Assembly (NCBI GenBank): GCA_021155905.1
Contig: JAJNBG010000014.1
Span: forward strand, 62,001 to 126,000
Reading direction: 5' to 3'
Source: Bacteroidota bacterium
GTDB lineage: Bacteria; Bacteroidota; Bacteroidia; B-17B0; Aurantibacillaceae
Length of the DNA stretch: 64,000 nt
Part shown: positions 25,285-33,453 of the stretch, piece by piece
Position numbering within the stretch: position 1 is the first letter of the stretch
Layout of the letters: every line of letters starts with the position of its first letter
The notes under the pieces: model-generated
The model's input: only the letters and a program-made list of their open reading frames with translations
Told to the model about the DNA's origin: nothing
Databases searched by the model: none
Position numbers and translations under genes: made by a program

Positions 25285-25734
25285 ATGAAAACAAGTCTAC
25301 TTTTAGCTATTACCGCTATATTAATTATTGCGGCATGCAGTACTTCAAAAAAAAGCACTACATCCTCAGCATCCGCTACTACTCCAACAACTTCAACACC
25401 CAGTATATCCCCAACTGCCACCTTAGTGGCTTCATCGAACATGTATATGGTTCCTAAAGCGCCACTTGGCATGTATCAACCGGGATCAGAAGAATTAACC
25501 GCTATTCAGCTGCTTTATAAAGACGCAACGATGTCACAACTGCAGGAAGGTCATTATATTTACACCGTTGGTGCTTGTATTCAGTGTCATGGCACAACAA
25601 ATATTTACACACGGAACGAAACACAATGGAAAGAGATTATTGAAGATATGTCTCTGAAAGCAAGGTTATCGGAAACGCAAAAAGACGCTGTCTATAAATA
25701 TGTATTAGCAATCAAGGCCACTCAGCCAAAATAA
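25285..25734 (+). CDS. Small haem-binding (cytochrome c-like) lipoprotein
   Basis: 149 aa. A lipoprotein signal ends in the lipobox IAAC (Cys 18). A long Ser/Thr/Pro linker (19-50) follows, and then one cytochrome c motif C98-I-Q-C101-H102 in GACIQCHGT. A GTG at 25237 would add 16 residues before the signal, so ATG 25285 is preferred. The protein is likely tethered to the membrane outside the cytoplasm and may carry electrons. A Met ligand candidate lies in MSLKARLS. It is convergent with the cupin-like gene, 21 bases apart. Confidence 0.78.
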   Translation: MKTSLLLAITAILIIAACSTSKKSTTSSASATTPTTSTPSISPTATLVASSNMYMVPKAPLGMYQPGSEELTAIQLLYKDATMSQLQEGHYIYTVGACIQCHGTTNIYTRNETQWKEIIEDMSLKARLSETQKDAVYKYVLAIKATQPK

Positions 25735-25755
25735 CCTACTTAAAAAATATTTTAT

Positions 25756-26613
25756 TTAAAAATACTTATTGATCCTTTTCTCCGCTATCTGCTCCTTCAT
25801 TGACAGCCATTTATCGTCCATTACTTTATTCAACAACTTATCTGCCGGCATATACAAACCAAGGTTCATAAGGCCTTGCAGAGGCGCCTGAACTGAAGGT
25901 CCTATCCTTCGGTAACTCACAGAAAAACTACTTTCAAGATAAGTCATATAGTGCCAATAACCGCTTGGCATAAAAAGGGAATCTCCGGGTTCCAATATAA
26001 AATCATAACCTTTTACATATTTTAATGCGGGGTATCGTTTATAATCAGGCTTATCCGGATCAATTAATGAATATGTATTTAATGGTAAACAATACAAAAA
26101 CGTTGAATATTCAGGGGCAATTAACACCACGCGCTTCCTTCCTCCAAAATGTGTGTGTAGTACATTCGACATGTCTATGTCATAATGAATTCGTACCGTT
26201 GTGTTCTTACCACCAAAAAACATATGGCCAATATTATCCAGCATTCCCTTAAATAATGAAGGACAGGGAAAATCCTTTTTTAATCTTGCGTCATACTTAA
26301 AAAGATCAAATAAAAAGATTCTTAGATTGGTGTGTTCATTTTTGGCTAAAATATCCAGGTATTCACTAAATTTCATTTTAAGGTCGGGAACAGTAAAGGC
26401 TGACTTAGCACTTTCTGTGTTGCCATTGTCATACACATCAACTATGACATCTCCGAGAGTTTCTTTAAAATAAGTAAGTGACCATTTTTTAGCCGCCTCC
26501 GTATTCCGGGAAAGCCCCTTAATAACAACCGGCTTTTGAGTTTTAAAATAGATTCTGTTAAACTGCTCAGTATAAATATTTTCAACTGTATCAATCTTTA
26601 ACGATAAATCCAT
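25756..26613 (-). CDS. Cupin-like/JmjC-fold 2-oxoglutarate-dependent oxygenase
   Basis: 285 aa. The fold is that of the Cupin_8 or JmjC-like oxygenases. The iron-binding H-x-D is H143-Y-D145 (RIHYDIDMSN) and the distal His is H221 (PSGYWHYM). KRVVLIAPEYS and the GYDFILEPGDSLF strand-loop are typical. Such enzymes hydroxylate proteins or small molecules with Fe(II) and 2-oxoglutarate. Substrate unknown. It stands alone, not in an obvious operon. Confidence 0.82.
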   Translation of the reverse strand: MDLSLKIDTVENIYTEQFNRIYFKTQKPVVIKGLSRNTEAAKKWSLTYFKETLGDVIVDVYDNGNTESAKSAFTVPDLKMKFSEYLDILAKNEHTNLRIFLFDLFKYDARLKKDFPCPSLFKGMLDNIGHMFFGGKNTTVRIHYDIDMSNVLHTHFGGRKRVVLIAPEYSTFLYCLPLNTYSLIDPDKPDYKRYPALKYVKGYDFILEPGDSLFMPSGYWHYMTYLESSFSVSYRRIGPSVQAPLQGLMNLGLYMPADKLLNKVMDDKWLSMKEQIAEKRINKYF

Positions 26614-26729
26614 AAGCTTACGTGTTTTCTTTCAAAAATAATTTTTTAAAAAAGTAGTATCGTTTCTATTCGCCAAAAGAATAAATACAATGGATAAAAA
26701 GCAAAAAACATGATGAATTATACAATTCT

Positions 26730-27815
26730 TTATGTCCTGGGTTTTCTTTTGAAAATTGTAACATCCGGCATATTATCCCCCAGCAGAAAACCAACTGGCT
26801 GCATAGTTTCTATTCTGTCGCAAATAACCTTACAAATCGCGATCAACGGTAGAGACAGGAACATTCCTGCAACTCCCCATAAAGCCCCACCAATCAACAC
26901 AATCACAATAGAAACCAGCGCATTGATTTTAACTTTCGAAGCAACAATCTTTGGAACAATGAGATTATTATCGATCAACTGAACAGAGACATACAAAATA
27001 AGTACATATAGCGCATGCACAGGCTCTTTAGTGGCTAATGCAAGAGTCATTGGCAGTAAAGTTGCTATGATGCCCCCGATGTAGGGAATAAGATTAAGGA
27101 TCGCTCCAATGATACCTATTAGAATCGCATAATCAATTCCTATCAACAATAGTCCTGATGTGAACAAAGTTGTTACGATAGCCGCCTCGATCATTAAACC
27201 CACCAGGTAGCTCTGAATTAGAGCTTTAACTTCTGCCAGCACTTCGTTAACCGTTCTGTCTTTGTGGACTGGAAATATTTTATGGATAAATTCAAGTAGT
27301 AGAGGCTTGTAGAATAAAAACAGAAATACATAAACAGGTACCAGTAAAATCATCACAAATAAACCACCAACGGTGCTAATGGTCTCACCGATCATCGAAG
27401 TGGAATTGTTAATCCCTTCTTTCTTCTGAGCTGTAATCCAGGCATCAATTTTGGATGTGCTGACATTAAGATGCCTGGACACCCAAACTTCCGCCTCATT
27501 AAGTAAGGCTAGCAACTTCTGCTTCAGTTGGGGAAGCGCATCTGAGAATAATGACAATTGCGAAGCAATAAAATAAATTAACCCTGTCGTAAATAATAAC
27601 GCAAGTATCAATGCAATGCAAATAGACAATAAACGATTAACTCTTTTTTTTACTAAAAAATTTACCAGGGGGTTTAAGAGGATGGCAATAATCATTGCGA
27701 AAATCAAGGGAGCAATAATGTTTTGCCCCACGTACACGATAAAAATAAAACCGATAATTGCTATCAGGATGTGTGACAGCTTAAAATAGAAAGGATAGCA
27801 AATTGGTTTATCCAT
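26730..27815 (-). CDS. AI-2E family transporter (PerM-like)
   Basis: 361-aa integral membrane protein with about eight hydrophobic spans, of which the last groups (LIEAAIVTTLFTSGLLLIGIDYAILIGIIGAILNLIPYIGG) carry the family's NLIPYIGG motif. The family includes the autoinducer-2 exporter TqsA and PerM-like permeases with varied roles. The start overlaps the upstream BrkB-like gene by eight bases, so the two are translationally coupled. The C-terminus is basic. Confidence 0.87.
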   Translation of the reverse strand: MDKPICYPFYFKLSHILIAIIGFIFIVYVGQNIIAPLIFAMIIAILLNPLVNFLVKKRVNRLLSICIALILALLFTTGLIYFIASQLSLFSDALPQLKQKLLALLNEAEVWVSRHLNVSTSKIDAWITAQKKEGINNSTSMIGETISTVGGLFVMILLVPVYVFLFLFYKPLLLEFIHKIFPVHKDRTVNEVLAEVKALIQSYLVGLMIEAAIVTTLFTSGLLLIGIDYAILIGIIGAILNLIPYIGGIIATLLPMTLALATKEPVHALYVLILYVSVQLIDNNLIVPKIVASKVKINALVSIVIVLIGGALWGVAGMFLSLPLIAICKVICDRIETMQPVGFLLGDNMPDVTIFKRKPRT

Positions 27816-28716
27816 GAGTTCCAGAGCTGGATTTTTTCACCGCGTTTTCATCTGGTGGAAGTTTGCCGTAATAATAATCAGAATAAATTTTGGTGAATTC
27901 TGCTCCAAAAAAAACGATCATTGAGGAGTACGAGGCCCATAATAAAATAAGGATTATGGAACCCGCAGCTCCGTAACCCGAACCGGGTTGGGCTTTGCCG
28001 AAATAAAGACCAAGGCCGGATTTTCCGATAACAAATAAAAGCGCTGTCAAAAACGCACCCACCCAGATTGGATGCCATTTTGTTTTAACGTCCGGCAAAA
28101 TCTTGAACATAAGTGCAAACAGCACAGTAATGATAAAGAGAGAGATTACAAAATTCAGAATCTTGAATACAATTAGCAGAGATTCCGATCGGTTCGCTGA
28201 AATCCAGTCGCCCAATGCTGATAATACAGACGATAATACCAGAGAAACCAAAAGTAAAAAGGCAATTGAAATAATTAATCCAAATGAAAAAAGCCGGGTC
28301 TTTAAAAAAGCCCAGATCCCTGATTTTTGAGTGGTTGCTTTTACCTCCCAGATTGAATTTAAAGATTTTTGCAATTGAACAAATACACCCGTTGCACCAA
28401 TGATAATTGTAATGACTCCGATAACGGCAGCCCAGATAGACTCCCTGGTTTTATTAGCTGCGATAATCATTTTCTGAATCTGATCTGCAGTTTCCCGACC
28501 CATCATTCCTGTAATCTGCTGATGCAGTTTCCCGCTTACTGCTTCCTGGCCAAAAAAATATCCGGCCAATGTAATAACTACTACCAGTAAACCCGGTAAC
28601 GAAAATATAGCATTGTAAGCAATGACACCACTTTCACGGAATGGATCCCGGTCCCACCACTTAACAGCAGTCTCTTTCAATAATGGGCCAATTTTATTTA
28701 ACCGAAGCTTTATCAT
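27808..28716 (-). CDS. YihY/virulence factor BrkB family membrane protein
   Basis: 302 aa with about six transmembrane spans. The N-terminal FRESGVIAYNAIFSLPGLLVVVITLAGY and the later YGAAGSIILILLWASYSSMIVFFGAEFTKIY are signature stretches of YihY/BrkB. The family was once called ribonuclease BN, wrongly. Function is unclear, perhaps transport. It is the first gene of a minus-strand pair with the AI-2E transporter, and part of a stress and envelope cluster. Confidence 0.9.
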   Translation of the reverse strand: MIKLRLNKIGPLLKETAVKWWDRDPFRESGVIAYNAIFSLPGLLVVVITLAGYFFGQEAVSGKLHQQITGMMGRETADQIQKMIIAANKTRESIWAAVIGVITIIIGATGVFVQLQKSLNSIWEVKATTQKSGIWAFLKTRLFSFGLIISIAFLLLVSLVLSSVLSALGDWISANRSESLLIVFKILNFVISLFIITVLFALMFKILPDVKTKWHPIWVGAFLTALLFVIGKSGLGLYFGKAQPGSGYGAAGSIILILLWASYSSMIVFFGAEFTKIYSDYYYGKLPPDENAVKKSSSGTHG

Positions 28717-28771
28717 AGTACATCTTCATTAACAATCGGTTTTTGTACGAAAGTATCAAAGAAATTTTTCT

Positions 28772-29182
28772 TTAAAACTCGACACGCGCCGGTTCTTTCT
28801 TTTTAGTAACAAATGATTTGATGATGTTAAAAATGTCTTTTCCTTTCTCAGTTATTTTTTCAGAATTATTGCTGACCACATTCGTAACTATTGCCTGAAT
28901 AGCAGCGCCAGCCAACTTTTTCAAAGGATTATGAGATGAACCGAATAATAACTTTTTAATTAAGTGGCCTGATGTGACCCCCATAGCAGCCTTAGATAAA
29001 CCGTTTGTAATTTCAGGTGACTCTGTAGCACTCTTGAAAATACCTTTAATGAGATTGACCGGTTTAATACTTTCATAGGCTTCATGTAATTGTTCCTTTA
29101 GTAGATGCAAATCCTCACTACGTTTAGCTTCTAATTTCACGATATCCCTACGCAGAACATCTAATGCAGTTTCTTTTTTCAT
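28772..29182 (-). CDS. Unknown protein of the stress cluster
   Basis: 136 aa. The N-terminal third is a charged helix (ALDVLRRDIVKLEAKRSEDLHLLKEQLHEAYE), followed by an Ala/Gly-containing amphipathic region and a basic tail KSFVTKKKEPARVEF. It starts two bases after the stop of the holin-like gene, so they are co-transcribed with the YtxH gene upstream. I do not recognise a family. The adjacent genes are membrane or membrane-associated stress proteins. Confidence 0.72.
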   Translation of the reverse strand: MKKETALDVLRRDIVKLEAKRSEDLHLLKEQLHEAYESIKPVNLIKGIFKSATESPEITNGLSKAAMGVTSGHLIKKLLFGSSHNPLKKLAGAAIQAIVTNVVSNNSEKITEKGKDIFNIIKSFVTKKKEPARVEF

Positions 29183-29184
29183 GA

Positions 29185-29538
29185 CTAAATTTGTTTTTCC
29201 TTACGGATATGAGTAATAATTCGGTTACTGATCGGTGTTTTGATAATCTCATCCCTGAACACATACAACACTACGGAGAGTACGGCATAGAAGAGAGCAA
29301 CGATAAAAAAACCACTGTACGAATTGTCCATTAACTTGCTGATCCAAATTGCAGCCCCGACACTAATCATCATGATAATAAACAAAGTGGAAATTAAAAT
29401 GACAAATATTGAGGCAAAAGAGGTTATAGCACTTGTTGATTTATCCAAAGCTTTTAACTTTAACAAATCGATACTGCTTTTTGCATAGTCTTCTGTCTTT
29501 TCGAAAAGAGATCCTATTAGCGTTGCTTTTTCTTCCAT
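29185..29538 (-). CDS. Phage holin superfamily (YqjE-like) membrane protein
   Basis: 117 aa with two long hydrophobic spans (about 38-67 and 75-95), an N-terminal cytoplasmic helix and a basic C-terminus (RNRIITHIRKEK-like). This arrangement is that of phage_holin_3_6/YqjE proteins, which are commonly chromosomal stress-cluster proteins rather than phage genes. It is followed at two bases by the unknown 136-aa gene. No phage genes are nearby, so lysis function is unlikely. Confidence 0.75.
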   Translation of the reverse strand: MEEKATLIGSLFEKTEDYAKSSIDLLKLKALDKSTSAITSFASIFVILISTLFIIMMISVGAAIWISKLMDNSYSGFFIVALFYAVLSVVLYVFRDEIIKTPISNRIITHIRKEKQI

Positions 29539-29583
29539 GTTCTTAGTTTTAAATAGTAATTAATTGTTTAACCCTTACTATGC

Positions 29584-29895
29584 TTATGCATGATTGTGGT
29601 TAGTACCGGTTGTTGTAGAACTAATTGCAGTTCTCACATCAGATTTAACTTCCTGGGCTTTCGCTCTGCCTTTTTCCATTAAATCCTCAGCGCTACTTTT
29701 AGCACTTGATATTGTTTCCTGGCTATTCTCCATTAACTCCGCGAATTTGTTCTTTAACTCGTCGATGTAATCTTCACCGGTTTTAGATAATTTGGCACGT
29801 GTGTTCGAACCTTTGTCCGGTGCAAATAAAATACCTAATGCAGCACCTACAGCAGCGCCTGCTAATACTCCTAATAAAATTTTTCCTGTGCTCAT
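29584..29895 (-). CDS. YtxH-domain protein
   Basis: 103 aa. It has one N-terminal Gly/Ala-rich membrane segment, GVLAGAAVGAALGILFAPDKG (8-28), the YtxH signature, then a charged coiled-coil region and a His-containing tail (NHNHA). YtxH proteins are general-stress proteins, membrane-tethered and cytosolic. The gene lies between the DUF892 and holin-like genes in the same orientation. Confidence 0.87.
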   Translation of the reverse strand: MSTGKILLGVLAGAAVGAALGILFAPDKGSNTRAKLSKTGEDYIDELKNKFAELMENSQETISSAKSSAEDLMEKGRAKAQEVKSDVRTAISSTTTGTNHNHA

Positions 29896-29961
29896 GTTTT
29901 CTTTTTTTTAATTGTTATTATTATTTGATTTTTATTTTTTAATTCCTGTTTTCTAAACAAA

Positions 29962-30618
29962 TTAATCTGCCATGGCCTCTTCGTTGATATAGGATTCAGC
30001 GATTTCAGTCAATTTTACGTCCGCATCTTTTTCTTCTTCCAATGTATCGTTCAGTAAAGACGCTGCTTTATCCTCACCCAATATCCTGGCAAAAGCTACA
30101 AGTGTTCCGTACGTTGCAATTTCATAATGCTCAACTTTCTGTCCTGCTAAAATAATTCCAGCATCGCGTACATCTCCTTTTTCAGTTTCCTCAAAAAGTT
30201 CTTCGGCTTCCTTAATCAGACCAGCCATCGCTTCACATTTTTTAGCCTGAGCTTTTACGCCAATGCTTTCAAAAACTTCTTCCAAACGTGTCACCTGTTC
30301 TTCTGTTACCTGTAAATGATCATTTAGGGCATCAACTAAGTCTCCGGAAGACGCATTTTTAATCATTTTAGGAAGTGCTTTAGTCAACGCTTTTTCTGCC
30401 CAATAAATATCCTTCAATTCATTTTCAAATAAATCACGAAGACCTTTTGCTGCATCCGGTTTAGCTTTAGCTCCCTGACTACTTTTTTTTGTAGCAGCTT
30501 TTTTCGTTGGAGCTTTCTTGGTCGCAGCCTTTTTGGTTGGTGCTTTTTTGGTTGGCGCTTTTTTGGTTGGCGCTTTTTTTGTTAACGCTTTTTTTACAGG
30601 TTTAGTTTTTGTTGCCAT
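29962..30618 (-). CDS. DUF892 (YciF-like) ferritin-fold protein with a histone-like N-terminal tail
   Basis: 218 aa. Residues about 58-210 form the YciF/DUF892 four-helix ferritin-like domain: GLRDLFENELKDIYWAEKAL, then EEQVTRLEEVF, then QKVEHYEIATYG, and EEEKDADVKLTEIAE. Glu/His pairs suitable for iron are visible. Residues 1-55 are a Lys/Ala/Pro/Thr tail with KKAPT repeats (15-bp units at DNA level), like histone H1 or lysine-rich Dps tails. The tail may bind DNA, so a nucleoid-associated iron or oxidative-stress role can be inferred. It is upstream of the YtxH gene in the same stress cluster. Confidence 0.85.
   Translation of the reverse strand: MATKTKPVKKALTKKAPTKKAPTKKAPTKKAATKKAPTKKAATKKSSQGAKAKPDAAKGLRDLFENELKDIYWAEKALTKALPKMIKNASSGDLVDALNDHLQVTEEQVTRLEEVFESIGVKAQAKKCEAMAGLIKEAEELFEETEKGDVRDAGIILAGQKVEHYEIATYGTLVAFARILGEDKAASLLNDTLEEEKDADVKLTEIAESYINEEAMAD
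30484..30594 (-). repeat. 15-bp coding repeat (KKAPT)
   Basis: At least six near-identical 15-bp units encode K-K-A-(P/A)-T and sit in the tail of the DUF892 gene. Such arrays can change copy number by slippage, in steps of five residues without a frame shift. Confidence 0.75.
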
Positions 30619-30653
30619 CTTTTCTTTGTTATAGTTAAGAATTAGTATATAGG

Positions 30654-31097
30654 TTATTTTTTTTCAATTAAGGTAGTTCCACATTTCGGACAAATTCCCT
30701 GCTGATCATCTTCAATCTCCGGATGTTTCGGGCAGGTATACATAATGGTTGTTTTACTCTTCTCATTTGAATCCGGTTTTCTCAGGCTACTGCAATCCGT
30801 AATCCTTCCCTGCATATCCATGCACTCTCCTTCTTTCATTAACATCTTCTCTCCTTCAAGTGTAACGCATTCCCCGTTTGCCATGCATTTAGTTCCATTT
30901 TTCATAATCATTTCCCTTTCCAACATCTCCATTTTCCCGCTTTTGATGTGCATCATTTTACCATCTTTCATCATGCAGCAATCCTGCATTTTTACTTCGC
31001 CTGAATCATTTTGTGCAATTATGCCGGTGGATCCAAAACAAAAGAACATCAGGATTAAAAAAGAAAAAACAAGTTTTATTTTTTTTTGTGCTGTCAT
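30654..31097 (-). CDS. Exported metal-binding protein (DUF6799 plus heavy-metal-binding domain)
   Basis: 147 aa. A signal peptide (VFSFLILMFFCFGSTGIIAQ) leads to a Met/Cys/Lys-rich middle with repeated MMKDGKMMHIKSGKMEML-type units (about 40-100, DUF6799-like) and a C-terminal YTCPKHPEIEDDQQGICPKCGTTL motif of the heavy-metal-binding domain found on copper and other metal exporters. Many Met and Cys residues favour copper or silver binding. It would act in the periplasm or on the outer membrane. It is convergent with none and 35 bases from the DUF892 gene, on the same strand. Confidence 0.8.
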   Translation of the reverse strand: MTAQKKIKLVFSFLILMFFCFGSTGIIAQNDSGEVKMQDCCMMKDGKMMHIKSGKMEMLEREMIMKNGTKCMANGECVTLEGEKMLMKEGECMDMQGRITDCSSLRKPDSNEKSKTTIMYTCPKHPEIEDDQQGICPKCGTTLIEKK

Positions 31098-31137
31098 TAT
31101 GCTAAAATTTTTGGTTTGGTGATTTCTCGTTTGACGC

Positions 31138-31201
31138 GGAGCAAGGCGGGTTAGTACAAGAGATGTTTCATCTTATGTAAACCTGCCTAGTCCGTCGCTC
31201 C
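31138..31201. repeat. Imperfect hairpin-forming inverted repeat
   Basis: GGAGC (31138-31142) and GCTCC (31197-31201) close a structure whose interior pairs AGGCGGGTT with AACCTGCCT and AGATG with CATCT around a TTT loop. Without a T-run it does not look like a normal terminator. It is in the gap between the metal-binding protein and DUF1328. Confidence 0.5.
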
Positions 31202-31227
31202 TTTAGTTCCATTATTATACAAATTCC

Positions 31228-31398
31228 TTATTTTCTTTTGAAAACCGTTACCCCTAAGATGGCCGTGATAACGACCAAAGCAAGAAAGAAAAAGAAAATA
31301 GTTTTAGCAATAGAGGCTGCGCCTTCCGCAATTCCTGTAAATCCGAAAACTGCTGCAATAATTGCAATAACGAAAAAAATAGCTGTCCATCTTAACAT
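31228..31398 (-). CDS. DUF1328 (YtjA-like) small membrane protein
   Basis: 56 aa: MLRWTAIFFVIAIIAAVFGF, then TGIAEGAASIAKTIFFFFLALVVITAILG and a basic end VFKRK. Two membrane helices around the Gly-rich TGIAEGAA turn is the DUF1328 arrangement. The family is common in stress clusters with YtxH and DUF892-type proteins, as here. Function unknown. Confidence 0.88.
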   Translation of the reverse strand: MLRWTAIFFVIAIIAAVFGFTGIAEGAASIAKTIFFFFLALVVITAILGVTVFKRK

Positions 31399-31620
31399 AG
31401 TTGTAATTTTTTAGATTTATAATTTTGACATGAATGATTTTAAAGGCGCTTTAACTAAAAATAATGTTTGTTGGTATTGATGTAAAACTAAGCGCAGAAT
31501 ATCCGACATCTTTTTACATTCGATTGTCACCAAAAAAAAATAGCTGAAAACTTTTTTTAAATAGCTGGACTAATTATTCGAGCAAATGTGTGTAGTGCAT
31601 GCTTATATTATTGCAACTTA

Positions 31621-31683
31621 CAGATAAGTGATTAATGCATCCTTCATGCAACCATCGCAGATAAGAATAATGCATTATCTTTG
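31621..31683 (+). promoter_or_regulatory. Repeated motif and promoter before the MFS gene (in a 314-base gap)
   Basis: The intergenic stretch 31399-31712 holds no gene. Two imperfect copies of CAGATAAG-N3..5-AATGCAT occur at 31621-31640 and 31658-31675. TATCTTTG at 31676-31683 touches the second copy and matches a -7 box, but no -33 TTG lies at the right distance, so activation by a bound factor is possible. The rest (31399-31620) is AT-rich and I see nothing else in it. Confidence 0.5.
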
Positions 31684-31712
31684 TTTCGGTTCAAAGTAAA
31701 AACCATTTTTCT

Positions 31713-32957
31713 ATGTCTCAACTTACTAAGTCCGTAAAATTTTCTTCCTATCAGATTACTGTAATTATTTTACTAGCTCTCACGCAATTTACTGTTGTCC
31801 TTGACTTTATGGTGATGTCACCATTAGGTGATATATTAATGAAGTCAATGGACATGAGTACAACACAATTTGGCTTTGCCGTATCCAGTTATGCTTTCAG
31901 TGCAGGACTCTCCGGATTGCTCACAGCAGGATTCGCCGACCGTTTCGATCGTAAAAAGTTATTACAATTCTTCTATATAGGATTTATACTCGGTACTTTC
32001 TTTTGCAGCATTTGTACGACCTACCCTATGCTTATTGCCGCGAGGATTGTTACCGGAATTTTTGGAGGCGTTATCGGATCCATTTCAATGGCAATCGTTG
32101 CAGATCTTTTCCTGTTAGAGCAACGTGGCCGGGTGATGGGCTTTATGCAAATGGGATTTGGTGCAAGTCAGGTACTGGGTATTCCCATCAGTTTATATTT
32201 AGCGAATATATGGAGTTGGAAAACACCATTTTTAATGATTGTTGGTTTGGCTTTAGTAATCTGGTTAATCATATTGATCAAAATAAAACCTATTACTAAA
32301 CACCTGGAAGTAAAAAACGACAAAAATGCTTTCAGGCATCTGTTGCATACTGTTGCTCAAAAGGATTACCGCATCGGATTTATGGCTACTGCGATGCTCT
32401 CATTAGGCGGATTTATGATGATGCCCTGGGGCAGTGCTTTCGCCATTAATAATCTGCATGTTACGCCTGAACAATTACCTTTATTGTTCATGGTTGCAGG
32501 TGTAGCAACTTTAATCATCATGCCTGTTATCGGTAAGCTCAGTGACAAAATAGATAAACTGAAGTTATTTGCCATAGCGTCTCTCTGGTTGATTGTAGTG
32601 GTTTTAATCTACACTAACCTAACACCGGTGCACATATCCGTTATTATGGCATTAAATGTTTTAATGATGATGGGGATTATGAGCCGCATGGTGCCATCAA
32701 TGGCCTTGGTAACAGCCTTACCGAAAATGCAGGACCGTGGCGCATTTATGAGCATTAATTCATCTTTGCAACAAATTGCCGGAGGAATTGCCGCGGCCAT
32801 AGGAGGAATGATCGTTGTGCAAAAAGATAAAAACAGTCCTTTGGAAAACTATAACACTTTAGGCGTAGTAATTACTATCTTAACACTAATTGCTATTTAT
32901 ATGGTTCACCGTGTCAGTAAACTCATTAAAGCAAGAATGCATAAAGACGTACTATAA
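31713..32957 (+). CDS. Major facilitator superfamily transporter (DHA1-like)
   Basis: 414-aa integral membrane protein with about 12 hydrophobic spans in two halves. The loop motif DRFDRKK sits between spans 2 and 3, and ARIVTGIFGGVIGSI between spans 4 and 5, typical of DHA1 drug/metabolite exporters and AraJ-like proteins. A central cytosolic loop (about 190-215) is basic. Its promoter region has a repeated motif. The GNAT gene 15 bases downstream could modify the exported compound. Substrate unknown. Confidence 0.87.
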   Translation: MSQLTKSVKFSSYQITVIILLALTQFTVVLDFMVMSPLGDILMKSMDMSTTQFGFAVSSYAFSAGLSGLLTAGFADRFDRKKLLQFFYIGFILGTFFCSICTTYPMLIAARIVTGIFGGVIGSISMAIVADLFLLEQRGRVMGFMQMGFGASQVLGIPISLYLANIWSWKTPFLMIVGLALVIWLIILIKIKPITKHLEVKNDKNAFRHLLHTVAQKDYRIGFMATAMLSLGGFMMMPWGSAFAINNLHVTPEQLPLLFMVAGVATLIIMPVIGKLSDKIDKLKLFAIASLWLIVVVLIYTNLTPVHISVIMALNVLMMMGIMSRMVPSMALVTALPKMQDRGAFMSINSSLQQIAGGIAAAIGGMIVVQKDKNSPLENYNTLGVVITILTLIAIYMVHRVSKLIKARMHKDVL

Positions 32958-32972
32958 ACAAAGAACTCTACC

Positions 32973-33431
32973 ATGACTGTTTTAATTGAACGAGCCACAC
33001 AAAAGGATATACATTCCATTCTTTTACTTTTAAAGGAGCTTTATAAAGAATTGGGCGAAGAAGCTGAATCTATCAAATTTTTATCGGAAGAATTTCTGGC
33101 TGATATTTTAAACTCAGAGCAAACAGAAATATTTCTTGCCAAAACAGCAGATCACCAGGTAACGGGGATATTAACGTTAACAGAATGCCAATCGATTTAC
33201 GCCGGCGGGACCTATGCGCTGCTTGATGAAATGTTTATCATCCCTGAATTCAGATCCTACGGAATTGGTTCTTCGTTCATTGAAAAAATGAAAGAGATGG
33301 GCAAACAAAGAAACTGGAAACGCATTGATGTAACCGGTCCAACAGAAGAAGGACAGAGCAGGGCCATCAATTTTTACGAAAAATGTGGATTCGTTTTCAC
33401 AGGACCTAAACTGAAATTAAGTTTAATTTGA
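32973..33431 (+). CDS. GNAT N-acetyltransferase
   Basis: 152 aa. The GNAT fold is shown by LLDEMFIIPEFRSYGIGSSFIEKMKEMGKQRNWKRIDVTGP, where RSYGIGS is the acetyl-CoA-binding R-x-x-G-x-G loop, and the later AINFYEKCGFVFTG, the standard GNAT end strand. It probably acetylates a small amine. It is 15 bases after the MFS stop, so they share an mRNA. No drug specificity can be read from the sequence. Confidence 0.86.
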   Translation: MTVLIERATQKDIHSILLLLKELYKELGEEAESIKFLSEEFLADILNSEQTEIFLAKTADHQVTGILTLTECQSIYAGGTYALLDEMFIIPEFRSYGIGSSFIEKMKEMGKQRNWKRIDVTGPTEEGQSRAINFYEKCGFVFTGPKLKLSLI

Positions 33432-33453
33432 ATACCTGAACAAGGTTAAAGAG

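Noticed and set aside
29185-29538. Holin-like gene as sign of a prophage
   Set aside because: No other phage genes are near, and this family is common in chromosomal stress clusters with YtxH and DUF892 proteins.
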